NCBI GenBank assembly: GCA_047600605.1
Contig: JASGKK010000001.1
Span: 1,178,001-1,242,000, forward strand
Length of the DNA: 64,000 bases
Reading direction: 5' to 3'
Source: CAYMZZ01 sp047600605
GTDB taxonomy: Bacteria > Bacteroidota > Bacteroidia > Chitinophagales > Chitinophagaceae
A program made the position numbers and the translations under genes. The notes beneath the pieces are model-generated. The model was not told the origin of the DNA and ran no database searches. It saw nothing but the letters and a program-made list of their open reading frames with translations. Positions 26,039 to 33,538 of the stretch are shown here, one piece after another (the stretch's first letter is position 1; every line of letters starts with the position of its first letter).

Positions 26039-27727
26039 TTAAAGGGTCTGTTTCTCCAAAAATGATTTTGCAGCAAATACCTCCGGCCGGTTTGACTGCG
26101 GGTCGGCGATTGATAAAAGCTGCCTGCTATAAAAAACAGCTTTCTCTTTATTGCCCGATCTTTCTGCAGCAATGCTTGCCCCATATATGCTATTAAACCG
26201 GTTAGGGCTTTTCTTAAGTACCGCTTCATAAGCGGCTAAAGCCTCTTTAAACTGTTTGGCCTGCATCAGCATATCGCCCAATAATTCCCGGGCAGGCAGT
26301 ACTTCTCCCGGGGTGACGGGATGTTTGCCGGTACTATCTTCCATGGCCGCTGCAAGCATCATTCCTGCTAAAGCACCTGTATGATTGCCCTGCACAAATT
26401 GCTGCCAGGCTTCCCCGGTCTTTATCTGGATGGCCACCTGCTTTGCCTTATAATTATCTTTCTGCTCATCCAGTATACCCTTAAGCTGGCGCAGCTTTAT
26501 CAATTCGTCGTTTACTTCATTCTTATTACCGGTATGTGCAGCGCCCAGTAATCTTGTAAAATGAACAATAGCTTCCTGCCAGGGATATGACTGCCATGAA
26601 AAATTTGCCTGCAAACGCAATGCAGCCGCCTGCTGCCAGTCTTTATTCTCCAATACATATCTCGAAGGAATAGCCGCCAAAGCATAAGCAAGAGTATTGG
26701 TCACTCCCCATACATTCGTCATCGTGTCGGTATAGCTGACTTCTTTCCTGGCAGAAGCATTATCTCCTTTTTGCAAATAACTATACACGAGGTAATCTAT
26801 TGCATGTAATTCTTCGCTCCAGTGGCCATTCCCTTTTGCCTGCTCAGTATAACATTTGGCCGAAGAGGCTGCCGCGAGGTTAGAACGTATGTTATCGTCC
26901 CACAGGCCCAGCCTTGTGAAGATATGCGATGGCATATGCAAAGCATGTGCAGATGATGGTGCAATACCGGCATACTTTCTCGCCGCTGGCAAAGCAAGCT
27001 GTGCCAGTTCGGGATAATCATAGGTATGAATGATGTAGTGAACAATTCCCGGATGCAGGGGATCTTTTGCATAAAGCGCATTTAGTATATCACCTGCTTT
27101 TTTCTGATTGGCATATGTTTTATCTGCGGGATTTGCAGATGCGTCCAAAGCCAGCGCATAAAATATAGCGGCTTCTTTGTCATCGGGATATTTTACGTGC
27201 AACTCTTCCATCGCTTTTTCAAAAAACACAGCTCTTGTCCGATGATCATTCTTATTCCAGTCTTTGTAAAATGATCCTATCGCATTTATGTAACCACTTT
27301 CCCGGCTGTTTTTTGCCGGCAGTCTTTGGGCTATGGATATGGCCTGAGCTCCTTTTTGCAACTCCGCCTCTGTCGGAGGAGCCCATAAGGGGTGAAAATT
27401 GCACATCGCCACGCCCCAGTAGGCCATAGCAAAGCCCGGCGATTCATCAATTATTTTTGCAAACACTTTTTCCGCTTCATCATATTCGAATGAATGCAGT
27501 AAAGCGACGGCAGTATTAAAATCTTCTTTTACTTTTTTACTGCCGGTTATATCAAAACTGACTATGCCGAATTCTTTGTCGGGAGGGCCGCAGGAAATAA
27601 TTTGTCCGGTTTTTAAATGCAACCCCTCAATCTGGACTTTTGAAGGTTTGGAATCATTTCCTGCACAGGCAAGCAATAATACGGAAGGCAGGAAGCATAC
27701 AAAGCCGGGTTTTATGAGTAAGTTCAT
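26039..27727 (-). CDS. TPR-repeat lipoprotein
   Basis: This 562-residue protein has a lipoprotein signal (LPSVLLLACAGN). TPR units follow, for example FNTAVALLHSFEYDEAEKVFAKIIDESPGFAMAYWGVAM (about 70-110) and a C-terminal pair around FKEALAAYEAVLKKSPNRF (about 505-525). Between them is a conserved segment with HPGIVHYIIHTYDYPELA and HALHMPSHIFTRLGLW, His-rich motifs shared by a broad group of uncharacterised TPR proteins. The conserved His may bind metal, but that is speculation. Codon use is more AT-rich than in neighbouring core genes. Terminated by the hairpin at 25992-26019. Confidence 0.85.
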   Translation of the reverse strand: MNLLIKPGFVCFLPSVLLLACAGNDSKPSKVQIEGLHLKTGQIISCGPPDKEFGIVSFDITGSKKVKEDFNTAVALLHSFEYDEAEKVFAKIIDESPGFAMAYWGVAMCNFHPLWAPPTEAELQKGAQAISIAQRLPAKNSRESGYINAIGSFYKDWNKNDHRTRAVFFEKAMEELHVKYPDDKEAAIFYALALDASANPADKTYANQKKAGDILNALYAKDPLHPGIVHYIIHTYDYPELAQLALPAARKYAGIAPSSAHALHMPSHIFTRLGLWDDNIRSNLAAASSAKCYTEQAKGNGHWSEELHAIDYLVYSYLQKGDNASARKEVSYTDTMTNVWGVTNTLAYALAAIPSRYVLENKDWQQAAALRLQANFSWQSYPWQEAIVHFTRLLGAAHTGNKNEVNDELIKLRQLKGILDEQKDNYKAKQVAIQIKTGEAWQQFVQGNHTGALAGMMLAAAMEDSTGKHPVTPGEVLPARELLGDMLMQAKQFKEALAAYEAVLKKSPNRFNSIYGASIAAERSGNKEKAVFYSRQLLSIADPQSNRPEVFAAKSFLEKQTL

Positions 27728-28078
27728 ACTGAACAGTTTTACGTGCTAAACTTCGATCGACAGTATTAATAGAGAGCTACTACTCAGGGCAGGATGCTTC
27801 TATTCGGGATTTTCAAGATCAACCTGAAACGGGGCTTTCCGAAGGTACAAAGATGAAAACACTTTCTATTATTCATCTATCCCCGGCCAGTTGGCACAGA
27901 ACTACCCTACATAAACGTTTAATTATTTGATTTTTAGATGCATGAACCAGCATAAGAAGCCCCGCACATCATAACCAGCTTCTTCATCGGGGAAAACAAA
28001 TCACTACATGAATCTTAGCGAATGCAATTACAAGGCACCTGATTCATACACTTACCTGTTTTAAACCAACACTTAACA
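27728..28078. other. 351-nt divergent intergenic region
   Basis: This separates the minus-strand TPR lipoprotein from the plus-strand small lipoprotein. I see no coding frame and no clean TAnnTTTG pair. A weak GAAGC/GCTTC and CCCCG/CGGGG pairing lies around 27956-27992. Promoters for both genes should be here but are not identifiable by eye. Confidence 0.4.
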
Positions 28079-28540
28079 ATGAAAGTCCTGCTCTCTCTCT
28101 TTTCTGCAGCCCTTGTTTTATCCTCCTGCAGCAGCCCATCCAAACAAGCGGAACAAACAACTCCATCGCCCCTGGTCGGTACCTGGAAGATGATCTCGGC
28201 AACTACGATCAAAGGGAAAGACACTACCGTAACCGATTATACGGTTGGAAAAGAATTTATCAAGATCATTACGCCTACACATTTTTCTTTTCTGAGCCAT
28301 GACCTCAATCACGGAAAAGATTCCACGGCTTCTTTTGTAGCCGGTGGTGGCCGGGTAAGAATGGGTGAGGGAAAATATACGGAATACCTTGATTACTGCA
28401 ACTTCCGCGAGTGGGAAGGTGGCGTATTTGAACTCAACTATAGCATCAAGGACGATACGCTGATCACATCGTCTGTTGAAAAAATAGAAAAACTGGGTAT
28501 TGATCAGCTGAATACGGAGAAACTGGCGAGAGTAAGGTAG
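28079..28540 (+). CDS. Small lipoprotein, lipocalin-like
   Basis: This 153-residue protein has a lipoprotein signal (SAALVLSSC). The mature start PLVGTWKMISATTIKGKD is typical of lipocalin-like/DUF4488-like domains of Bacteroidota, with later beta strands HFSFLSHDLNHGKD and FVAGGGRVRMGEGKYTEYLDYC. A ligand-binding barrel in the periplasm is likely; the ligand is unknown. It converges with the VOC gene, and a pyrimidine-rich low-complexity stretch lies between their stops (28541-28595). Confidence 0.75.
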   Translation: MKVLLSLFSAALVLSSCSSPSKQAEQTTPSPLVGTWKMISATTIKGKDTTVTDYTVGKEFIKIITPTHFSFLSHDLNHGKDSTASFVAGGGRVRMGEGKYTEYLDYCNFREWEGGVFELNYSIKDDTLITSSVEKIEKLGIDQLNTEKLARVR

Positions 28541-28595
28541 ATGGTGTAGGCCTTCCTTCTTTTACCCTTCGCCTTCCACCTTATACCATACGCTC

Positions 28596-29033
28596 TTATA
28601 GCAGTTCTTTGACTCTTCGTTTCGACTCTTCCAGGTCCATGTCTTCGACATGACTGGCAATCCACCAGATATTGCCGGCAAAATCCTTTACACATCCATA
28701 ACGCTCGCCTGCATGGTGCATCGTCTTTACTTCAGCCATAGAGACAGCACCGGCCTTTAGTGCAGCAGCATATACCGCATCACAGTCAGGTACGTAGAGA
28801 TAAATCGATATGGGCATGGCGCCAAACTGATCGGTTGGTTCCCCCATCATGACAAAATTGGAACCAATGTTCACTTCGGCATGCATCACCGATCCGTCGC
28901 TGCGGTCAAGTTTGTATTTCAGTCTGCCATCAAAGGCCTTTTCCAGGAAACCGATCAGCCGCAGCACATCACTGACCATTATGTATGGAACAATGTTCTG
29001 ATGCGCATATGGAACTGGATTGACCGGTGTCAT
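28596..29033 (-). CDS. VOC-family (glyoxalase/PhnB-like) protein
   Basis: This 145-residue protein has two beta-alpha-beta-beta-beta units: IVPYIMVSDVLRLIGFLEKAFDG with HAEVNIGSNFVMMGEP, then ISIYLYVPDCDAVYAAALKAGA with RYGCVKDFAGNIWWIASH. This is the PhnB/glyoxalase-like form of the vicinal-oxygen-chelate fold. Members include isomerases, resistance proteins and dioxygenases; the reaction is not evident here. It is followed by a low-complexity repeat and is codirectional with the next esterase gene, which lies upstream on this strand. Confidence 0.88.
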   Translation of the reverse strand: MTPVNPVPYAHQNIVPYIMVSDVLRLIGFLEKAFDGRLKYKLDRSDGSVMHAEVNIGSNFVMMGEPTDQFGAMPISIYLYVPDCDAVYAAALKAGAVSMAEVKTMHHAGERYGCVKDFAGNIWWIASHVEDMDLEESKRRVKELL

Positions 29034-29039
29034 ACGTCA

Positions 29040-29126
29040 GGAGGTTAAGGGTGAAAGGATAAAGGTATAAGGTTTTATTTTTTAGCTTATGCCATCTACC
29101 TTATACCTTTTAACTTTTAAACTTTT
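29040..29126. repeat. Low-complexity inverted words between codirectional genes
   Basis: AAGGATAAAGGTATAAGG (about 29054-29072) faces CCTTATACCTTTTAAC (about 29098-29115), nearly complementary, around a T-rich loop. It belongs to the same word family as the other gaps and may end the esterase transcript. Confidence 0.5.
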
Positions 29127-29858
29127 CTACCAGCGGGTTCCTAAATAATGTGGTAACATTTCTCTCCAGGTCGGCCAGTCATGAGCCCACTCTTTTCCCC
29201 AGATATCGAGTTCGTACCAGATGCCTTTGTCGTATAGCTGGCGGGCAAACTGGCCACTGGCAGCAGGATCTTCGTAATTGCCACTGCCGGTAAGAATATG
29301 AATATGCTGGCTGCGGCGGATCTGCTCCAGGATGTTGTGATCGGTGAGGTTGGGAATATAATGAGCAGGACTGTTGAAATAAACGTTATCGTCGTAATGG
29401 CCTTTGGTATACTCCATCAGATTGTATACCCCACTCATAGCCATGACGCCATTGATAAGATCGGGACGTTTCAGAAACAGGTTCATGCTATGCAGGGCTC
29501 CAAAACTGGCTCCGCAGGCAATGATGGGTGTATCCAAACTGCTGCTGTTACGGATAAAAGGAACCACTTCGTTGTATACGTAGTCGTTCCATTGCTGATG
29601 ACGAACACTTTTATGCCAGGGGTCCATATGGTTGTTCATCCAGCTTTCTTTGTTAATACTTTCTATAGAATAGACCTTCAGCTTGCCTGAGTCAATAAAA
29701 TGTGCGATACTGTCAATTAATTGAAACCGCTCATATTCCAGGTAGTCGGCAGCCGCCGTGGGTATCAGGAGGAGCGCAAATCCGTAACTACCGTAGGTCG
29801 CAATGGGCATTTCTTTGTTGAGCGATGGGCTATACCAGGAAGTCAGTTCTCGTTTCAT
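29127..29858 (-). CDS. Esterase-like alpha/beta hydrolase (esterase D/PF00756 type)
   Basis: This 243-residue protein lacks a signal peptide. The nucleophile elbow is IIACGASFGALHSM (Ser118) and a candidate catalytic His is in GKEWAHDWPTW (His226). The general layout (VYNEVVPFIRN, then nucleophile, then NGVMAMSGVYNLMEY) matches the esterase D-type family. The substrate is unknown. It is probably cytoplasmic. The start ATG at 29858 is supported by the typical N-terminal strand order. Confidence 0.85.
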   Translation of the reverse strand: MKRELTSWYSPSLNKEMPIATYGSYGFALLLIPTAAADYLEYERFQLIDSIAHFIDSGKLKVYSIESINKESWMNNHMDPWHKSVRHQQWNDYVYNEVVPFIRNSSSLDTPIIACGASFGALHSMNLFLKRPDLINGVMAMSGVYNLMEYTKGHYDDNVYFNSPAHYIPNLTDHNILEQIRRSQHIHILTGSGNYEDPAASGQFARQLYDKGIWYELDIWGKEWAHDWPTWREMLPHYLGTRW

Positions 29859-30257
29859 GCAGTGATTTGTTTGGCTAAATATATAAAATGATGAAGACTA
29901 TTGCTTTTCCTGCACCCCGTCCACCCTGCCAGTCAGGAGAAATAAACATGAACACGTAGAATTACGTTATTTAAAAAGTTGACAAATGTCAAAAAACCGT
30001 AATTTCATTTGGTAAATAAACCACGTACTACTACTTTAGTTTTCAGTATTTTTACTGTCATCAAAATGGGTGATTTACGATCTGGCTTTATCATGTACCT
30101 GGCTCTTATTAGTATAATTATCTATATATCAAATAATTATATATATACTCTCTGATCGTCGCCCCCCATTCCATTGACTAAAATCAAATAAAAGGGTTTG
30201 TGACCATTAGTCAATTATTGCGTCAATACCGATTTTTACTATACCAATAAACCGAAC
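29859..30257. other. AT-rich divergent region with a nested dyad
   Basis: This 399-nt gap separates the esterase and the receiver gene. At 29960-30004 an outer pair AATTACG / CGTAATT surrounds an inner dyad TTGACA-AA-TGTCAA (29979-29992). Around 30112-30150 is a nearly pure A/T stretch. The dyad looks like a regulator-binding site; there is no evidence for which protein binds. Confidence 0.5.
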
Positions 30258-30683
30258 ATGCAGAAACAGATAAGGATCATACTGGTAGATGATCATCAGG
30301 TGGTTCGTGATTCGTGGAAATTCCTTCTGGACCGGGACGATCGCTTTACCATTATCGGGCAGTGCACCAATGGAGCCGAAGCGATTGAACAGGCTGGCAT
30401 TCTACGTCCGGATGTGATGCTGATGGATATCAATATGACTCCCATCAATGGATTTGAAGCGACAAAAGCCATTGTTGAACAAGCACCTGAGATAAAGATC
30501 ATTGGTGTCTCCGCCAACAACCACCCGAGCTATGCGCATAAGATACTTGAACTGGGCGCACGGGGATTTGTTACCAAGAGCTCACCTTTTGATGAACTGA
30601 TGAGTGCCATTGTACAGGTACACAACGGGGAAGAATATGTGTGCCGGGAGATTCGCAATGAACCCAGTTTCAGACCGCGCTGA
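30258..30683 (+). CDS. Stand-alone response-regulator receiver protein (NarL-type receiver without output domain)
   Basis: This 141-residue protein is a receiver domain: acidic pair D11-D12, phospho-acceptor Asp57 in VMLMDINMTP, Ser85 in IGVSANN and Lys107 in FVTKSSP. The sequence resembles the NarL/LuxR group, but the chain stops at EIRNEPSFRPR where the linker to a helix-turn-helix would start, and no helix-turn-helix is encoded downstream before valS. So it is a single-domain regulator or a truncated one. No histidine kinase is nearby. Long AT-rich upstream region with a dyad. Confidence 0.9.
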   Translation: MQKQIRIILVDDHQVVRDSWKFLLDRDDRFTIIGQCTNGAEAIEQAGILRPDVMLMDINMTPINGFEATKAIVEQAPEIKIIGVSANNHPSYAHKILELGARGFVTKSSPFDELMSAIVQVHNGEEYVCREIRNEPSFRPR

Positions 30684-30754
30684 CACCCTTTCACCATTAC
30701 ACATCTATTTGCCACTCAGCTATCTGCTGCCTCCAGACCTTTGGCATACGGCCG

Positions 30755-30786
30755 TTTCGTGATCTAGTCAAAAGCTGGTAAATTTG
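30755..30786 (+). promoter_or_regulatory. valS promoter
   Basis: TTTC (30755-30758), 20 nt, then TAAATTTG (30779-30786), a good TAnnTTTG. Transcription would begin near 30793, which excludes the in-frame TTG at 30784 and supports the ATG at 30832. Confidence 0.6.
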
Positions 30787-30831
30787 CCGCCTTGCCGGGT
30801 TAAGCCGGTAAAACAAATCCCGAAAAGCAGC

Positions 30832-33453
30832 ATGGAACTGAGCAAAAATTTTGACCACAGGCAGGCCGAGTTACACTGGTACCAGCACTGGCTGGACAAA
30901 CGTTATTTCAACAGCACTCCCGACAACCGGGAGCCCTATACCATAGTGATTCCTCCTCCCAATGTGACAGGGGTACTGCACATGGGCCATTGTCTTAACA
31001 ATACCATCCAGGACATATTGGTCCGCCGTGCCCGTATGCAGGGCAAAAACGCCTGCTGGGTGCCGGGAACCGACCATGCTTCCATTGCCACGGAAGCAAA
31101 AGTGGTGCAAATGCTGCGCGAAAAAGGAATCAGCAAAAGCTCACTTTCGCGCGACGAATTTCTGCAGTATGCCTGGGAATGGAAAGAGAAGTATGGCGGC
31201 ATCATTCTGCAGCAATTGCGCAAACTGGGTTGCAGCCTCGACTGGGACCGCACCACCTTTACCATGGACCCGGACTATTACCGCTCTGTGATCAGTGTGT
31301 TCTGCGATCTTTACAGCAAAGGCTATATCTATCGCGGCAAACGCATGATCAACTGGGATGTAAAGGCCCTTACCGCACTGAGTGACGAAGAAGTGATCCG
31401 CCGCGAAACGGTACAAAAACTGTATCACCTCCGCTACAAGATAGATGGCGAAGACCGCTACGTGGAGATAGCCACAGTGCGCCCGGAAACCATCATGGGC
31501 GATACTGCTATCTGTGTACATCCCGACGATGAGCGTTATAAAGACCTGCATGGCAAATTTGCCCTGGTACCGCTTATCAACCGTCGCATTCCCATCATCA
31601 CGGACGATTATGTGACCATGGATTTTGGTACAGGTGCCCTCAAGGTGACCCCGGCCCACGATATGAACGACAACCAGCTGGGACAAAAACACAACCTGGA
31701 GGTAGTTGATATCCTGAACGACAACGGTACGCTCAATGCAGATGCGCAGATACTGATTGGCGAAGACCGTTTCGAAGCCCGCAAAAAGATCATCCCCCTG
31801 CTGGAAGCCGCCGGCCACCTGGTAAAAATTGTAGACTATACCAGCGAAGTGGGTTACTCTGAACGTACCGATGCAGTAGTAGAGCCCCGCCTGAGCCTGC
31901 AATGGTGGGTAGACATGAAAAAAATATCCGGCCCGGCCCTGTCGGCTGTGATGGATGATGAGATAAAATTTTATCCTTCCAAGTTCAGGAACCTGTACCG
32001 CCACTGGATGGAAAACATCAAAGACTGGTGTATCAGCCGCCAGCTCTGGTGGGGTCATCGCATTCCTGCCTGGTACGATGCAGAAGGAAATTACATCGTA
32101 GCTGCAAATGCGGACGCTGCTTTAACAGCCTATCAGCAAAAATTCAACAAGCCCAATGCCACAGCAGCCGACCTTAACCAGGATGCCGACTGCCTCGATA
32201 CCTGGTTCAGCTCCTGGCTCTGGCCCTTTGAGGTATTTAAAGGCTACAGCAATCCCGGCAATGCCGATGTCAACTATTATTACCCGACCAACACACTGGT
32301 CACTGCTCCGGAGATCATCTTCTTCTGGGTAGCCCGTATGATCATGGCCGGTTATGAATACCAGCATCAAAAACCTTTCAATGAAGTTTACTTCACCGGT
32401 ATCGTACGCGACAAGGTCGGCCGTAAGATGAGCAAACAACTGGGCAACTCACCCGACCTGCTGGCCCTCATTGACCAGTATGGCGCCGATGCTGTTCGCT
32501 TCGGTATCATGATCGCTTCACCGGCGGGCAATGACCTGATGTGGGATGAAGCCAGCAATGAACAGGGGCTGCATTTCAACAATAAGATCTGGAATGCGCT
32601 CAAACTGGTAAAGATGTGGGAAGGACGCACGCAAAAAGGTCTGCAGACAGAAGATCATTTTGCGGTGAAATGGTTTGCCAGCCGCCTGGCCGAAGTACGC
32701 ACACAACTGGAAGACCAGTTTCGCGATTTCCGCCTCAGCGAAGCACTCAAAACACTCTATTCACTGATATGGGATGATTTCTGCAGCTGGTACCTCGAAT
32801 GGGTGAAGCCCGGCTTTGAACAGCCCATCGATGCAACCGTATACGAGCAGACAGTAGGCTTCTTCGAAGAGCTGATGCAACTGCTGCATCCTTTCATGCC
32901 CTTTATCACCGAAGAAATTTATCATCACCTGCGCCAGCAGGCAGACGATATCACGGTAAGACAGTACGCTGCCATTACTCCGGCCGATACCGTTCTTCTA
33001 CAAAAAGCGGCATTGCTTAAAGACGTCATCAGCGCTATACGTGATGCCCGCGTAAAAGCACAGCTGAAACCAAAAGATACGATCCGCGTACACATTATGG
33101 CTGCCCGCCCCGGTACTTACGATGAGCTAACCGGTATCCTGGCCAAACAGGTGAATGCAGAACAGATAGAACTGGTAAATGCCGCCGTAGATAATTGTAT
33201 CAACGTAGTGGTACACAACGACCAGTTTTTCCTGGAAACCACTACACCGCTTGATACTACTGCACAGGTAGCCCAACTCGAAAAAGACCGAGATTATCAT
33301 CTGGGTTTCCTGCAGGCTGTAGAGAAAAAACTGAGTAACGAGCGTTTTGTACAAAATGCCAAACCAGAAGTAGTAGAAGCTGAGCGGAAGAAAAAGGCAG
33401 ATGCAGAAGCGAAGATCAAAGCCATTCAGGAGAGTCTGGACAGGCTGAAATAA
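30832..33453 (+). CDS. valS: Valine-tRNA ligase
   Basis: This 873-residue class Ia synthetase charges tRNA-Val. The HIGH motif is HMGHC at residues 50-54 (after PPPNVTGVL), and the KMSKS motif appears as KMSKQ at 532-536, a variant I recall from Bacteroidota ValRS. The editing (CP1) domain (about 190-340) with ATVRPETIMGDTAICVHPDD, the WWGHRIPAWYD stretch, the anticodon-binding domain and a C-terminal coiled coil (about 810-873) are in the usual order. Its promoter supports the start at 30832. It ends in a 30-bp perfect hairpin shared with the convergent gene. Confidence 0.97.
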   Translation: MELSKNFDHRQAELHWYQHWLDKRYFNSTPDNREPYTIVIPPPNVTGVLHMGHCLNNTIQDILVRRARMQGKNACWVPGTDHASIATEAKVVQMLREKGISKSSLSRDEFLQYAWEWKEKYGGIILQQLRKLGCSLDWDRTTFTMDPDYYRSVISVFCDLYSKGYIYRGKRMINWDVKALTALSDEEVIRRETVQKLYHLRYKIDGEDRYVEIATVRPETIMGDTAICVHPDDERYKDLHGKFALVPLINRRIPIITDDYVTMDFGTGALKVTPAHDMNDNQLGQKHNLEVVDILNDNGTLNADAQILIGEDRFEARKKIIPLLEAAGHLVKIVDYTSEVGYSERTDAVVEPRLSLQWWVDMKKISGPALSAVMDDEIKFYPSKFRNLYRHWMENIKDWCISRQLWWGHRIPAWYDAEGNYIVAANADAALTAYQQKFNKPNATAADLNQDADCLDTWFSSWLWPFEVFKGYSNPGNADVNYYYPTNTLVTAPEIIFFWVARMIMAGYEYQHQKPFNEVYFTGIVRDKVGRKMSKQLGNSPDLLALIDQYGADAVRFGIMIASPAGNDLMWDEASNEQGLHFNNKIWNALKLVKMWEGRTQKGLQTEDHFAVKWFASRLAEVRTQLEDQFRDFRLSEALKTLYSLIWDDFCSWYLEWVKPGFEQPIDATVYEQTVGFFEELMQLLHPFMPFITEEIYHHLRQQADDITVRQYAAITPADTVLLQKAALLKDVISAIRDARVKAQLKPKDTIRVHIMAARPGTYDELTGILAKQVNAEQIELVNAAVDNCINVVVHNDQFFLETTTPLDTTAQVAQLEKDRDYHLGFLQAVEKKLSNERFVQNAKPEVVEAERKKKADAEAKIKAIQESLDRLK

Positions 33454-33460
33454 AGTTTAG

Positions 33461-33537
33461 AGGTATAAAAGTTTAAAAGTATAAAGGAAGAGGAGTATTT
33501 ATCTCGCCTTCCTTTATACTTTTAAACTTTTATACCT
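33461..33537. repeat. Perfect 30-bp inverted repeat between convergent genes (bidirectional terminator-like)
   Basis: The arms 33461-33490 and 33508-33537 are exact reverse complements of each other over 30 nt, with a 17-nt loop. The words are AGGTATAAAAGTTTAAAAG and its complement. It occupies nearly the whole gap between the valS stop and the stop of the minus-strand peptidase gene. It is the longest perfect hairpin seen in the window. Confidence 0.9.
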
Positions 33538-33538
33538 T

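Noticed and set aside
30784..30831. Upstream start for valS (TTG at 30784)
   Set aside because: It overlaps the -7 promoter box, so it would not be in the transcript; the ATG at 30832 gives the family N-terminus.
31141..32058. Long antisense frame inside valS
   Set aside because: valS on the plus strand is full length with all motifs; the antisense frame has no recognisable family.
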